Positions 38,299 to 47,676 of a DNA stretch of 64,000 nt are shown here, piece after piece (the first letter of the stretch is position 1; each line of letters opens with the position of its first letter). Both the position numbers and the translations under genes were made by a program. The notes under the pieces were generated by a model, which searched no databases, was not told the origin of the DNA, and worked only from the letters and a program-made list of their open reading frames with translations. The stretch comes from Jannaschia faecimaris (GTDB taxonomy: Bacteria; Pseudomonadota; Alphaproteobacteria; Rhodobacterales; Rhodobacteraceae), in NCBI RefSeq assembly GCF_900107415.1, contig NZ_FNPX01000002.1:1-64000 (forward strand), written 5' to 3'.

Positions 38299-38789
38299 AC
38301 AAGCCACCGAAGCCGAAAGACTATCTCGTCTCGCTACTTAAACAGCAGGAAATCGGTCCGGGCGGCCCACTGGAAGTTGGCTGCAACGTCTGGTGCTACC
38401 TGAATGCGGGACGCAGGCCTTACCCGTTGACGGGGATTGAAATCAACGCGGATGCGGTGGCAGCGATGGGTCAGCCCTTTCCTGATTTGAAGAGCAACGC
38501 AACCATCTTGTTGCAGGCCGCCCAGCCGGCGATGCCGAAGCTCGCCAGTGGTAAGTTCGGGCTGACCTTAACGATGGCGGTTCTGCTGCATCTCCATCCT
38601 GACAGCGAATGGATTTTCGGCGAAATGCTCCGCGTCACCGAAGGGTACCTCGTCGTCATCGGAATCGAGAAGCAATCAAACTACAAAGTCTTAGCGCGTC
38701 AGTATCGGCAGGATTTCGAGAGCCTTGGCGCAATTCAGATCCACGACGTGCTGCCCACCCACACCACGCGCATCTTCCGGCCACGCTGA
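38299..38789 (+). pseudogene. SAM-dependent methyltransferase relic
   Basis: The frame gives PKDYLVSLLKQQEIGPGG, PLEVGCNVWCYLNAGRRP, LTGIEINADAVAAMG, FPDLKSNATILL, KFGLTLTMAVLLHLHPDSEW and MLRVTEGYLVVIGIEKQS: a class I methyltransferase with motif I altered (GCNVGRNL in relatives becomes GCNVWCYL). No ATG lies upstream, the frame is open only from 38241, and TTG 38427 would drop motif I. It is probably a decaying gene. Confidence 0.6.
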
Positions 38790-38924
38790 TGCAGAGGCCA
38801 CACCCGGCTGCCACGATGGTCGACCGGTCTTGCCACACCACTTTTGGGGGGGCACAGTATCAGCGCATCAAGCAATGGTCCCGCCCGCCACATCTGGCAG
38901 GATCACCTGGCCCGGAGACGACAC

Positions 38925-39389
38925 ATGCGCTGCCCCTTCTGCGGAAACGTTGACACCCAGGTGAAGGACTCGCGTCCCGCCGAAGACCACGTCGCCATTC
39001 GCCGACGGCGGTTCTGCCCGTCGTGCGGCGGTCGCTTCACCACCTACGAACGGGTGCAGCTGCGCGATCTGGTTGTCATCAAGACAAACGGTAAACGCGA
39101 GGAATTCGACCGCGACAAGCTGGAACGTTCCATCCGCATCTCAATGCAGAAACGCCCGATCGAGCCGGAGCGGATCGACCAGATGATCTCGGGTATCGTC
39201 CGGCGGCTGGAGTCGATGGGCGATACCGACATACCCTCCAAGCAGATCGGCGAGATCGTGATGGAGAGCCTGGCCCGGATCGATACCGTCGCATACGTAC
39301 GCTTTGCCAGCGTTTACAAGAATTTCCAGGCGGCTGACGATTTCGAGGACTTTGTCCATGAACTTCGCCCCCCTACCCTAGACACGTGA
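38925..39389 (+). CDS. nrdR: Ribonucleotide reductase repressor NrdR
   Basis: 154 residues. Zinc ribbon [18 protein letters not shown] and [16 protein letters not shown], then an ATP-cone domain ([31 protein letters not shown]). It senses ATP/dATP and represses ribonucleotide reductase genes. It overlaps the GTG of ribD by four bases, a common pairing. Confidence 0.97.
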   Translation: MRCPFCGNVDTQVKDSRPAEDHVAIRRRRFCPSCGGRFTTYERVQLRDLVVIKTNGKREEFDRDKLERSIRISMQKRPIEPERIDQMISGIVRRLESMGDTDIPSKQIGEIVMESLARIDTVAYVRFASVYKNFQAADDFEDFVHELRPPTLDT

Positions 39390-40468
39390 CGGACTCGCAG
39401 TTCATGGCCCATGCGCTGGCTCTGGCGGCGCGGGGGCTGGGCCGCGTCTGGCCGAACCCCGCCGTGGGCTGCGTAATCGTTCGCGACGGCGTCGTCGTAG
39501 GACGTGGATTTACGGCTGACGGGGGGCGACCGCACGCCGAGTCGCAGGCATTGACGCAAGCCGGTGCTGCGGCGCGCGGAGCTACAGCTTATGTCACGCT
39601 GGAGCCATGTGCCCACCATGGCCAGACGCCGCCCTGTGCCCAAGCCCTTGTCGACGCGGGCCTGACGCGGGTGGTGGTCGCCGCTCGCGACCCCGACCCG
39701 CGGGTCAACGGGGGGGGCCTTGCGATGCTGCGGAACGCCGGGATCAAGGTAACCGGGGGAGTGATGGAAGCTGAAGCCCGCGCCTTGCAGGCAGGTTTCT
39801 TGTCGCGCGTTGAACACGGACGCCCTTTCGTGACGCTGAAACTTGCGATGACCTTGGATGGACGGATCGCAACGGCGAGTGGCGAAAGCCAGTGGATTAC
39901 CGGGCCCGCAGCCCGCGCCCATGTCCACGCGCAGCGCGCGCGCCACGATGCGGTGATGGTTGGGGCCGGCACCGCACGCGTCGATGACCCTCAACTGACG
40001 GTTCGGGGCATGGGCGATGTGCCGCAGCCGGTACGGATCGTTTTGTCGCGGCACCTGAATGTGCCGGTGGACAGCGCCATGACACGCGGCGCGGCACCCT
40101 TATGGATGCTCCACGGGGATGCGCCGCAGGAGAGACAGGCCGCGCTCAAGGCGCGAAACGTCACGCTCATTCCGTGTTCCGCCGGGCCGGGTGGGCATAT
40201 CGATCTTGATGCCGCGCTCATCGAGCTGGGAAGCCGTGGCCTGACGCGCGTGTATTGTGAAGGCGGCGGCACGCTTGCCGCGGCGTTGCTGTCACAGGGC
40301 CTGGTCGATCGCCTTGACTGCTACACGGCTGGGGCCGTGATCGGTGCCGAGGGTACGCCGGGTCTGGGTGCGATGGGGCTGAGCGCTCTTGCCGACGCTC
40401 CACGCCTGCGTCTGACCGAGGCCCGAAGACTTGGCACCGACCTGCTTCACAGCTGGACAACCGAATAG
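39386..40468 (+). CDS. ribD: Bifunctional riboflavin biosynthesis deaminase/reductase RibD
   Basis: 360 residues. The N-terminal deaminase has zinc ligands in [11 protein letters not shown] and [16 protein letters not shown]; the C-terminal reductase follows from [20 protein letters not shown] to [19 protein letters not shown]. It carries out two steps from the GTP-derived pyrimidine towards riboflavin. The start is GTG 39386, in the overlap with nrdR. It converges on metK. Confidence 0.95.
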   Translation: MTDSQFMAHALALAARGLGRVWPNPAVGCVIVRDGVVVGRGFTADGGRPHAESQALTQAGAAARGATAYVTLEPCAHHGQTPPCAQALVDAGLTRVVVAARDPDPRVNGGGLAMLRNAGIKVTGGVMEAEARALQAGFLSRVEHGRPFVTLKLAMTLDGRIATASGESQWITGPAARAHVHAQRARHDAVMVGAGTARVDDPQLTVRGMGDVPQPVRIVLSRHLNVPVDSAMTRGAAPLWMLHGDAPQERQAALKARNVTLIPCSAGPGGHIDLDAALIELGSRGLTRVYCEGGGTLAAALLSQGLVDRLDCYTAGAVIGAEGTPGLGAMGLSALADAPRLRLTEARRLGTDLLHSWTTE

Positions 40469-40510
40469 CTGCCCAGGTCCGCTATACCCGTATCCTGCCG
40501 CGATGCGCGC

Positions 40511-41695
40511 TCAGACAGCGGCGGCCAGCGCCTCTGCCAGATCCGTGCGTTCCCAAGAAAATCCGCCGTCCGCATCGGGCGCGCGCCCAAAATGACCGTA
40601 GGCCGCAGTGCGTTGATAGATCGGCTTGTTGAGATCAAGCTGTGTCCGGATGCCGCGCGGTGTCAGATCCATCGTCTTTCGGATCGCACCCTCGACAGCG
40701 ACCGCATCAACCGCCCCTGTCCCGTGCAGATCGGCATAAATCGAAAGCGGCTCTGACACGCCGATGGCATAAGACAATTGCAACGTGCAGCGTGTCGCCA
40801 GCCCGGCGGCCACCACATTCTTGGCCAGATAGCGCGCCGCATAAGCGGCTGAGCGATCGACTTTGGTCGGATCCTTGCCCGAGAAGGCACCGCCTCCATG
40901 GGGAGCTGCCCCACCATAGGTATCGACGATGATCTTGCGCCCTGTCAGCCCAGCGTCGCCGTCCGGCCCACCGATGACAAACTTGCCGGTCGGGTTGACG
41001 TGCCAGCGGGTCTCCGAGTCGATCCATCCTTCGGGCAGGACCTCGCGAATGTAGGGCTCGACCACGACGCGGACATCGGCGCTGCTCATGCTCTCGTCCA
41101 GATGCTGGCTCGAAAGCACGATCGACGACACGCCGACCGGCACGCCGTTTTCATAGCGAACCGTAAGCTGTGACTTGGCGTCCGGACCCAAGGTCGGTTC
41201 GGTTCCGTTCTTGCGCACTTCGGCCAGACGGCGAAGTATCGCATGGGCAAACTGAATGGGGGCGGGCATCAGCGCGTCGGTTTCCCTACAGGCATATCCG
41301 AACATGATGCCCTGATCGCCGGCCCCCTCGTCCTTGTTACCGTTGGAATCCACACCCTGCGCAATATGCGCGGATTGTTCGTGCAGCAGGTTCGTCACCT
41401 CGACCGTTTCGTGGTGAAACTTGTCCTGTTCGTAGCCGATGTCGCGAATACACTCGCGGGCGATCCCCTCGATCCGCTGCATATAGTCGGACAGCTTGTC
41501 GCGGTCGGACAGGCCGACCTCGCCGCCGATCACAACGCGATTGGTCGTGGCAAAGGTTTCGCAGGCGACACGCGCTTCGGGTTCCTCGGCGATGAGGGCA
41601 TCAAGAACAGCGTCCGAGATACGGTCACAGACCTTGTCCGGGTGCCCTTCGGACACGGACTCCGAGGTGAAGGAATAGCTGGCTCGACTGCTCAT
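40511..41695 (-). CDS. metK: S-adenosylmethionine synthetase
   Basis: 394 residues. Motifs: [20 protein letters not shown] (ATP site), [39 protein letters not shown] and the N-terminal catalytic loop. It makes SAM from methionine and ATP. The ATG at 41695 follows GGAGC, which is the sequestering arm of a SAM/SAH riboswitch, so product feedback on its own translation is predicted. lnt lies upstream on the same strand. Confidence 0.97.
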   Translation of the reverse strand: MSSRASYSFTSESVSEGHPDKVCDRISDAVLDALIAEEPEARVACETFATTNRVVIGGEVGLSDRDKLSDYMQRIEGIARECIRDIGYEQDKFHHETVEVTNLLHEQSAHIAQGVDSNGNKDEGAGDQGIMFGYACRETDALMPAPIQFAHAILRRLAEVRKNGTEPTLGPDAKSQLTVRYENGVPVGVSSIVLSSQHLDESMSSADVRVVVEPYIREVLPEGWIDSETRWHVNPTGKFVIGGPDGDAGLTGRKIIVDTYGGAAPHGGGAFSGKDPTKVDRSAAYAARYLAKNVVAAGLATRCTLQLSYAIGVSEPLSIYADLHGTGAVDAVAVEGAIRKTMDLTPRGIRTQLDLNKPIYQRTAAYGHFGRAPDADGGFSWERTDLAEALAAAV

Positions 41696-41697
41696 GA

Positions 41698-41746
41698 AAC
41701 GCTCCGATTTGTAATTAACACCCCGTCAGGAAGCCGTTGGGGTGCA
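41698..41746 (-). ncRNA. SAM/SAH riboswitch in the metK leader
   Basis: On the minus strand the leader reads CACCCC-AACGGCTTCCTGACG-GGGTG, then TTAATTACAAATCGGAGC and, five bases on, the metK ATG. The stem CACCCC (41744-41739) pairs with GGGGTG (41724-41719), and the loop GGCUUCC can pair with GGAGC (41705-41701), forming the pseudoknot that hides the ribosome-binding site. The conserved core AACGGCUUCCUGACG and its position before metK match the known SAM/SAH class of Rhodobacteraceae. Confidence 0.9.
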
Positions 41747-41758
41747 ATGCGGCACTGG

Positions 41759-43237
41759 CTAAGGCCGTTCCCGCATGGGGGCAACCGGAATCGCGCGGCG
41801 TTGCGCCCAAAAACCCGTGATCAACACCATAAGCACAGCCAGCGCGGCCCAGTCCCCGGTCACGATATAGAGCGGCGCAGACAGGGCCGGCGGGACCGGG
41901 GCGTCCAGGTGCCCGGCCTGCCCCAAGCCCAGCGACGCCACGACATTCCCCCGCGCGTCGATTACGGCCGAGACGCCGGTGTTGGCCGCCCGCAGCAAAG
42001 GTAGTCCGGATTCGGCGGCACGCAGTTGCGCCAGCGCCAAATGCTGCTGCGGTCCCGCCGCGGTGCCGAACCATGCGTCGTTCGTCAGGTGCAGGATCGC
42101 GCGGGGCCGGTCAAGGCGACGCAGGTCCTGTGGGAAGATCGCCTCGTAGCAGATCAGCGGCAAGACTAGCCCGACGCCCGGCAGGTCGATCAGAACAGGT
42201 CCGTCGCCGGGAACATATCCCCCCGCCAGTTGCGCGGCGAGGGCCCCGATGCCGACGGCATTAAAGACCGGCTCCAGCGGCAGGTATTCGCCAAAGGGCA
42301 CAAGTCGATACTTGTCGTGGACCAGTGCGACATCTCCATTCTCACCCGTTAGCACGACAAGAGAGTTCCTTGGGCGTCGATCCTCGTCGAACCGCTGCGC
42401 ACCGATTACGACCGGTTTTCCGCCGGCTGCATTGGCAATCGTTGGACGGACGTCTTCGGAGTAGCGCAGCAATTCCGGCAACGCCGTCTCGGGCCATATG
42501 ACAGCATCCGGCGGCGGGCCATCGGGCGCGCTCGCCGTCTCTTCCAGACCACGACGGAAGAAGACGTGGGTGAAGTCAGGATCCCACTTCTGGTGTTGCG
42601 GTGCATTTGGCTGAACAAGGCGGACTACGGGTGCGTCGGCAGCAACGGGAGGCGCAACCGGAAGCATCACGCCGACGCCAAACGGCAATATCCAAAGCGC
42701 CGCCCCAAAAGCACGGACGACCGGACCGCGCGAAACCAGAAGCGCCGCCCCCAAAAGAACGGCAAGCCCCAGTCCGTGCGCTCCGACAAGCGATGACGCG
42801 GGCAAGGCGGGCGATGCGATCAGGACGTGGCCCGGCAGCGCCCAAGGAAAGCCGGTGAAGATATAGGACCGGATCAGTTCGGCCGCGGCGATCGCCAAGG
42901 CCACCCCAATCGGTCCATTTGAAAGCCGCATGCCCAAACTGCTCGCACTCGCCCAGAACAGACCGAATCCCAGCGAAATCAGGAGCAACGCGATCGGCGC
43001 AAGCCACCCGGTCGCTGCGGCATCAATCAGGAAAGGTTCTACGATCCAGTGCAGCGCCAGCGCGAAGTGGGCCGTGCCGAACATCAACCCAGCTACGAAC
43101 GGCCGATTTGCCCGCGCAATCGCCGCAATACCGACGGCAAAGGCGGGCAACGCGATGAACCACAGGTTCCACGGTGCCTGCCCCAACGCGGCCAGAAGCC
43201 CCGCAAGAGCCGGCAGAAACAGGGACAGACGACGCAT
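41759..43237 (-). CDS. lnt: Apolipoprotein N-acyltransferase
   Basis: 492 residues, inner-membrane enzyme that adds the third acyl chain to lipoproteins. About six N-terminal helices and one at the C-terminus surround a periplasmic nitrilase domain with the catalytic Glu (IWPETALPELL), Lys (VHDKYRLVPFGEYLPL) and Cys (LICYEAIFPQDL). The stop lies just upstream of the riboswitch, so metK may be cotranscribed with lnt. Confidence 0.96.
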   Translation of the reverse strand: MRRLSLFLPALAGLLAALGQAPWNLWFIALPAFAVGIAAIARANRPFVAGLMFGTAHFALALHWIVEPFLIDAAATGWLAPIALLLISLGFGLFWASASSLGMRLSNGPIGVALAIAAAELIRSYIFTGFPWALPGHVLIASPALPASSLVGAHGLGLAVLLGAALLVSRGPVVRAFGAALWILPFGVGVMLPVAPPVAADAPVVRLVQPNAPQHQKWDPDFTHVFFRRGLEETASAPDGPPPDAVIWPETALPELLRYSEDVRPTIANAAGGKPVVIGAQRFDEDRRPRNSLVVLTGENGDVALVHDKYRLVPFGEYLPLEPVFNAVGIGALAAQLAGGYVPGDGPVLIDLPGVGLVLPLICYEAIFPQDLRRLDRPRAILHLTNDAWFGTAAGPQQHLALAQLRAAESGLPLLRAANTGVSAVIDARGNVVASLGLGQAGHLDAPVPPALSAPLYIVTGDWAALAVLMVLITGFWAQRRAIPVAPMRERP

Positions 43238-43240
43238 TGA

Positions 43241-44119
43241 TCAGGCCGCGCGCGGCATCCGCAGGCGCAGGCGTTTTATCCTACGGGGATCGGCATCGAC
43301 GACTTCTATCTCGGCCCCGGAGGGATGCGGGATTACTTCCCCACGCTCCGGCACACGGCCAGCAAGCATGAAGACCAATCCACCCAGCGTGTCGATTTCT
43401 TCCTCGTCTTCGGCTTCGACCAGCTTGAAGCCGATCTCCTCTTCGAAATCATCGATCGGCGTGCGGGCAAGGGCGAGGTAGCAACCGCTCTTTTCCTGAC
43501 GCCAGAGCTTGCCCTCTTCCTGATCGTGCTCGTCCTCGATTTCACCGATGACCTGTTCGATCAGGTCTTCCAGTGTAACCAGCCCGTCGACGCCGCCATA
43601 TTCGTCGATCACCAGCGCCATGTGAATGCGCTGCGTCTGCATCTTGGTCAGCAGGACACCGATCGGCATTGAAGGTGGCGCGTAGATCAGCCCCCGCAAC
43701 AACGGCTTGAGCGCGAACGGCTTGTCGCGGTCGCCGTTGAACCCGTGGTTCAGGGCAAGATCCTTAAGGTGGATCATGCCCAATGGCTCGTCCAGGGTGG
43801 TTTCGAAAACCGGCAACCGGGTCATGCCACTGTCGCGAAACTTGGACACGAGATCCGGCAAGGAGATGTCGGCGGGCACGGCCACGACCTCTGCTCGCGG
43901 GATCAGGACATCGTCCAACCGCTTCAGTCGAAGGTTAAGAAGACCCGGCATCGTGCGTGCACTGGACGCCTGTTTCGTTTCATCCGCCCCGTCAGGCTCG
44001 GACATAAAGCCTCCGAACACGCGTGAAATGAAGCCGGGACGCGGACCGATGCCGCCGTCCTGCGATATGTTTACGTCAGGCGCGCCTTGCGCGGCCCTAG
44101 ACGATCCGTCGTTGTCCAT
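43241..44119 (-). CDS. CorC/HlyC-type CBS-domain protein
   Basis: 292 residues, cytosolic type without the DUF21 membrane domain. Two CBS domains (around IPRAEVVAVPADISLPDLVS and MPIGVLLTKMQTQRIHMALV, then DEYGGVDGLVTLEDLIEQVI) and the CorC_HlyC C-terminal transporter-associated domain (RTPIDDFEEEIG ... GGLVFMLAGRVPERGEVI). Members are linked to Mg2+/Co2+ handling; the ligand is unproven here. It lies between ybeY and lnt, the standard order. Confidence 0.92.
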   Translation of the reverse strand: MDNDGSSRAAQGAPDVNISQDGGIGPRPGFISRVFGGFMSEPDGADETKQASSARTMPGLLNLRLKRLDDVLIPRAEVVAVPADISLPDLVSKFRDSGMTRLPVFETTLDEPLGMIHLKDLALNHGFNGDRDKPFALKPLLRGLIYAPPSMPIGVLLTKMQTQRIHMALVIDEYGGVDGLVTLEDLIEQVIGEIEDEHDQEEGKLWRQEKSGCYLALARTPIDDFEEEIGFKLVEAEDEEEIDTLGGLVFMLAGRVPERGEVIPHPSGAEIEVVDADPRRIKRLRLRMPRAA

Positions 44120-44167
44120 CGGACCCTGTGGCCCCTTTCGATAATGCGGCGAGATACATCCGCGTTT

Positions 44168-44641
44168 TCACTTCTTATCAGAACTGTAGGGATCGGGGAA
44201 ACCCAATCCAGCAAGGATTTGAACTTCCAGTGCCTCCATCCGTTCCGCGTCGGCATCCCTGATATGGTCATGGCCCAACAGATGAAGGGTGGCATGGGCC
44301 AGCAGGTGAATCACGTGCGCGTCGAACGGCTTGCCCTGCTCGGCGGCTTCCCGCGCGCAGGTGTCAAAAGAGATGGCAATATCTCCCAGTTCAGGATCGT
44401 CGGGAGCGGTGTCCGGGTTGCGCTCCTCGGAGGGCCAGGACAGGACGTTGGTTGGCTTGGGTTTGCCCCGGAAGTCGGCGTTCAGCGCTGCGATCCGCGC
44501 GTCGTCGCAGCCCATGATCGCAACCTCGAAATCGCCTGAAAGGCCCGCTCCCGTCAGGGCCGCGGGCACGGCGATCTGCGCCAGGCGGTCCAGATCGGCC
44601 CAGCGGTCGTCTTCAATGATCACGTCGATCTCGTGGCTCAC
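44168..44641 (-). CDS. ybeY: Endoribonuclease YbeY
   Basis: 157 residues. The zinc site is HATLHLLGHDH (H-x3-H-x5-H pattern within HVIHLLAHATLHLLGHDHI). GDIAISFD is the other conserved motif. It helps mature 16S rRNA 3' ends and quality-controls 70S ribosomes. The ATG overlaps the stop of the RraB-like gene. Confidence 0.96.
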   Translation of the reverse strand: MSHEIDVIIEDDRWADLDRLAQIAVPAALTGAGLSGDFEVAIMGCDDARIAALNADFRGKPKPTNVLSWPSEERNPDTAPDDPELGDIAISFDTCAREAAEQGKPFDAHVIHLLAHATLHLLGHDHIRDADAERMEALEVQILAGLGFPDPYSSDKK

Positions 44642-44997
44642 GCGCCCATGAATCCCCAGCCATCGGGCCGAAAACCGAAACCCAAAGCCGCTTCCGTCGT
44701 CTTGCGCTCCTCCGCGTGGATGGTGGCTGCGGACAGGGGCATCACGTCGGTCTGCACCTCGATCACGTCCAACGCGTCTTCAGGGTCGTCACTGTCCGGA
44801 TCGGCTGGATAATACTCGACGTCATACCCCCGGTCTTCCAGCCAGCCCATGAACTCGGTCGCATCCGCGCCCGCACCGGCATCCGCGACGAACCGCAGAT
44901 CGAGCAGGCCCTCGGCGGGCACGCCGGGCTGGGTCGACATCTCGGCCCAGAGCCTTTCGGTCTCGGCCTTTTGCACTTCATAGTCGACGCTCATCAC
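44638..44997 (-). CDS. RraB-like (ribonuclease E inhibitor) domain protein
   Basis: 119 residues, acidic, soluble. The layout EFMGWLEDRGYDVEYYPADP, VIEVQTDVMPLS and the C-terminal GFGFRPDGWGFMGA fits the RraB/DUF1260 family, which in enterics inhibits RNase E. The assignment is by pattern only. It overlaps both phoH (upstream) and ybeY (downstream) by four bases, so it is translationally coupled to RNA-processing genes, which suits such a role. Confidence 0.65.
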   Translation of the reverse strand: MMSVDYEVQKAETERLWAEMSTQPGVPAEGLLDLRFVADAGAGADATEFMGWLEDRGYDVEYYPADPDSDDPEDALDVIEVQTDVMPLSAATIHAEERKTTEAALGFGFRPDGWGFMGA

Positions 44998-46052
44998 TTG
45001 TACTCGCGCGGAGCGGCGCGCTCGGCCTCGCGCCGGTTATCCTCCGCTTCGTAGGCGGTGATGATCTTTGCCACCAGCGGGTGCCTGACCACGTCGGTCG
45101 CGGTAAAGTAATTGAAGCTGATACCATCGACCCCTTCGAGGATCTTCTCCGCATCGCGCAGACCCGATTGCACACCGCGCGGCAAGTCGACCTGGCTGCG
45201 ATCACCGGTAATCGCCATGCGGGACCCCTGCCCCAATCGAGTCAGGAACATTTTCATCTGCATCGTGGTGGCATTCTGCGCCTCGTCCAGAATCACGAAC
45301 GCGTTGGACAGCGTCCGCCCCCGCATGAAGGCCAGCGGCGCAATTTCCACGCGCTTGTCCTCGCGCAGTTTCTGGAGCTGATTTCCAGGCAGAAAATCAT
45401 TCAGCGCATCATAGAGCGGCTGCATGTAGGGGTCGACTTTCTCGTCCTGCGTGCCCGGCAAGAAGCCGAGCTTCTCTCCGGCCTCCACGGCGGGGCGGGT
45501 CAGGATGATGCGGTCGACCTCACCGGTAATGAACTTTGACACGGCAACCGCCACGGCGATGTAAGTCTTGCCCGTGCCCGCAGGCCCGATTCCGAAGGTC
45601 AGTTCGTTCTCCAACAAGGCCCGCGTATATGCCTTCTGCGCCTCGGTCCGCGGCTCCATCGTCTTCTTGCGGGTGCGGATTTCAAGGGCCGGTCCAGGGA
45701 ACATCTCGGTCTGATCGCCTTCACGCGTCCCCTCTACATCTTCCTCTGCCCGCAGACGTATCAGACCGTCGATGACGCCCATGGAGACGTCCTTGCCCGC
45801 TTCAAGACGAGCATAGAGGGCGTTCAGAACACGCTCCGCATCACTTGCCGCTTCGCCATGTACGACGAGCGCGTTGCCACGGTGCACGATCTGAACGCCC
45901 ATCAGCTGTTCGATCTGGGCAAGATGCGCCCCGTTCGGGCCGACCATGTCGATCATCAGGCGGTTGTCGGGGAAGTCCAGCTGGACGGCGATCTTCTCTT
46001 CCGGATCAAGCAAGGTGGGCAAGCAGGCTTCCTTTTTCGTCGGGGTTTCCAT
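44994..46052 (-). CDS. PhoH-family ATPase
   Basis: 352 residues. KH-like N-terminal region, then a P-loop ATPase domain with Walker A GPAGTGKT, RPAVEAGEKLGFLPG, MRGRTLSNAFVILDEAQNAT (Walker B) and TGDRSQVDLP. It is the usual first gene of the ybeY operon and is linked to RNA metabolism. Start 46052 follows GAGG; ten codons upstream are less likely. Confidence 0.94.
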   Translation of the reverse strand: METPTKKEACLPTLLDPEEKIAVQLDFPDNRLMIDMVGPNGAHLAQIEQLMGVQIVHRGNALVVHGEAASDAERVLNALYARLEAGKDVSMGVIDGLIRLRAEEDVEGTREGDQTEMFPGPALEIRTRKKTMEPRTEAQKAYTRALLENELTFGIGPAGTGKTYIAVAVAVSKFITGEVDRIILTRPAVEAGEKLGFLPGTQDEKVDPYMQPLYDALNDFLPGNQLQKLREDKRVEIAPLAFMRGRTLSNAFVILDEAQNATTMQMKMFLTRLGQGSRMAITGDRSQVDLPRGVQSGLRDAEKILEGVDGISFNYFTATDVVRHPLVAKIITAYEAEDNRREAERAAPREYK

Positions 46053-46181
46053 GATCGTGCCTCGGTCGACCGAGGGGCACAAGTCAACTTGGGGTCTACG
46101 AGCGGGATTTCACCCCCACCATACAAAAGGGGCCATGACATCTCTGCCACGGCCCCCGTATTCGGTTTGCGAGCACGGCAC

Positions 46182-46487
46182 TCAGAGGGGGTCGTTGATG
46201 TCGGCACCCGCCCGGAACGGGCCGGTCACGTATTCGGGCGGGGCCGCACCCGAGCACACGGGCTTGCCGTGACGATCGAGACGGGCGGAAAGATATCCCT
46301 CGACCCCGTCATCAATCAGCCAATGGTCACAACCGCGCGGGTCGACCCAGATGCCCGGCACCAGTTCCTGCAACGAGGATCGTCCGATCAATTGGCCGTC
46401 CACGGTCTTGTCGTTACTGTTGTCGACGTCGCAGGCGGCCAGCGCCACCAGACAGGCGAGCGCGGCGGAAATGCGAAGGTGTGTCAT
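46182..46487 (-). CDS. Small lipoprotein with GC-x-HW motif
   Basis: 101 residues with a lipoprotein signal (RISAALACLVALAAC; lipobox LAAC). The mature part ends with GIWVDPRGCDHWLIDDGVEG, YLSARLDRHGKPVC, a block shared with the next gene. Probably attached to the inner or outer membrane facing the periplasm. Start 46487 is chosen because AGGGGTC is upstream and the signal begins there. One base separates it from its paralogue. Confidence 0.7.
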   Translation of the reverse strand: MTHLRISAALACLVALAACDVDNSNDKTVDGQLIGRSSLQELVPGIWVDPRGCDHWLIDDGVEGYLSARLDRHGKPVCSGAAPPEYVTGPFRAGADINDPL

Positions 46488-46488
46488 C

Positions 46489-46836
46489 TTAGTGACCCCT
46501 ACGGTTGCAGACGGGAATGCCGTCGCGGGTGACATGGGGCGTCATGTATCCTTCTGCCCCGTCGTCCATGACCCAATGTTCGCACCCGTCTGGATCGATC
46601 CAGATCGTGGGCGTATAGCGCTCCGCGAGGATCCGGCGCTCGGTCGTGGGTTCGGGGATAGTCCGGCCCCGGGTCCAGACGCCAACGCCGTCACGAACGA
46701 CGTAAGTATAAACGTTGCCACGGGAGTCCGCCCCAACGTCGCCGGCGTTCTGCGCCAGCGCAGGGGCCGCAAGCATCGCCGCCGTGGCCAGGGACATTGC
46801 GGCGACCTTGAAAATTTCCGTTCCAATTCGAGACAC
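46489..46836 (-). CDS. Small secreted protein with GC-x-HW motif (paralogue)
   Basis: 115 residues. Signal peptide (VAAMSLATAAMLAAPALAQ); the mature part has NAGDVGADSRGNVYTYVVRD and then TIWIDPDGCEHWVMDDGAEG, YMTPHVTRDGIPVC, clearly homologous to the lipoprotein gene downstream. The start is GTG 46836 after GGGGAGG (ATG 46866 is an alternative). The two cysteines probably form a disulfide. Family members occur in Rhodobacteraceae, but I know no function. Confidence 0.7.
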   Translation of the reverse strand: MSRIGTEIFKVAAMSLATAAMLAAPALAQNAGDVGADSRGNVYTYVVRDGVGVWTRGRTIPEPTTERRILAERYTPTIWIDPDGCEHWVMDDGAEGYMTPHVTRDGIPVCNRRGH

Positions 46837-47134
46837 GAAATACCTCCCCAATTCCATCCGAGCCAAGTGCGCGCGACTGACCCTGCCCCGACATCGCCTT
46901 TGCGATGGAAAGACCGGTCAGGCAGCCGCTTGGATCGACCTTACCAAACACGGCCCGTCTTCATAGGCCAAATTACTAGATATTGCGGCAAATTTCATAC
47001 TTGGCCACATATTGAGCGGTATCTGGGCACCAAGGGATCTGGTCGAGATTTGAACTTGGACAGGTAGTTGAAGGCCACCGGAAGCGCTTCATGCCCCCGG
47101 GATCCGCCTTCAACAGGTGGTCGGAAAGTTGGCG

Positions 47135-47470
47135 TCAGCGGCCGCCACGCGGCGGACTGGTACGCAGAATGTTTAGCATTGTGTCCCGCAAGACGGCAGC
47201 ATTGCCGACACCGGCCTCGTCCCGGCAGACACGACTGCCGATCGCATCGGCTTCCTCAAAAGTATAGCCGGCAGCCCGCAGATCATCGAGGAAGATCGGC
47301 ATTGCCCGATCCCAGATGACGGCACGGCTAATGTAGCGCGCGCATTTAACGGTGATCTGCATCGGTTGCGCGCGGGCGTGATGGTCCGCAGATGCCGGGA
47401 CGGCGGAAAGGCTGGCACCGGAAACGAAAGTTGCCAGGGCGGCGACGGCTGCCAAGATACGAGTGGACAT
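47135..47470 (-). CDS. Small secreted protein, unknown function
   Basis: 111 residues. A signal peptide (ILAAVAALATFVSGASLSAV ... ASA) precedes a mostly helical mature domain with two cysteines (TVKCARYISRAVIWDRAMPI and SRVCRDEAGVGNAAVLRDTM), probably disulfide-linked. Soluble periplasmic protein by prediction. It lies alone between the GC-x-HW pair and miaB. I cannot name the family. Confidence 0.6.
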   Translation of the reverse strand: MSTRILAAVAALATFVSGASLSAVPASADHHARAQPMQITVKCARYISRAVIWDRAMPIFLDDLRAAGYTFEEADAIGSRVCRDEAGVGNAAVLRDTMLNILRTSPPRGGR

Positions 47471-47482
47471 GTTGAAGAACCT

Positions 47483-47653
47483 TTACAAATCGGGCGCATC
47501 GCGCCGGATTACACCGGCCCGCGCTGCGGTAACACTCCACAAACTATCTGCGGCCCGCCACCATTTGTGAAGCAAAAGCGGCAAATCAGCGTAAGCGCGA
47601 AACATTTCCAACGGTACACGGGCAACTGTTTCGGTATTCGGGGCAATCCCCAT
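47483..47653 (-). CDS. Possible 56-residue small protein after miaB
   Basis: An open frame that starts at ATG 47653 after GAGAGG (five-base spacing), 24 bp past the miaB stop. It reads MGIAPNTETVARVPLEMFRA, then YADLPLLLHKWWRAADSLWS and ends VIRRDAPDL. It is amphipathic with a Trp-rich middle. Support is only the ribosome-binding site and position, so it may be chance. Confidence 0.3.
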   Translation of the reverse strand: MGIAPNTETVARVPLEMFRAYADLPLLLHKWWRAADSLWSVTAARAGVIRRDAPDL

Positions 47654-47676
47654 GCGGCCTCTCAAATCAGCTGCAA

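Noticed and set aside
38087-38341. An 84-residue frame upstream of the methyltransferase relic
   Set aside because: Odd composition, no motif and overlap with the relic's own frame.
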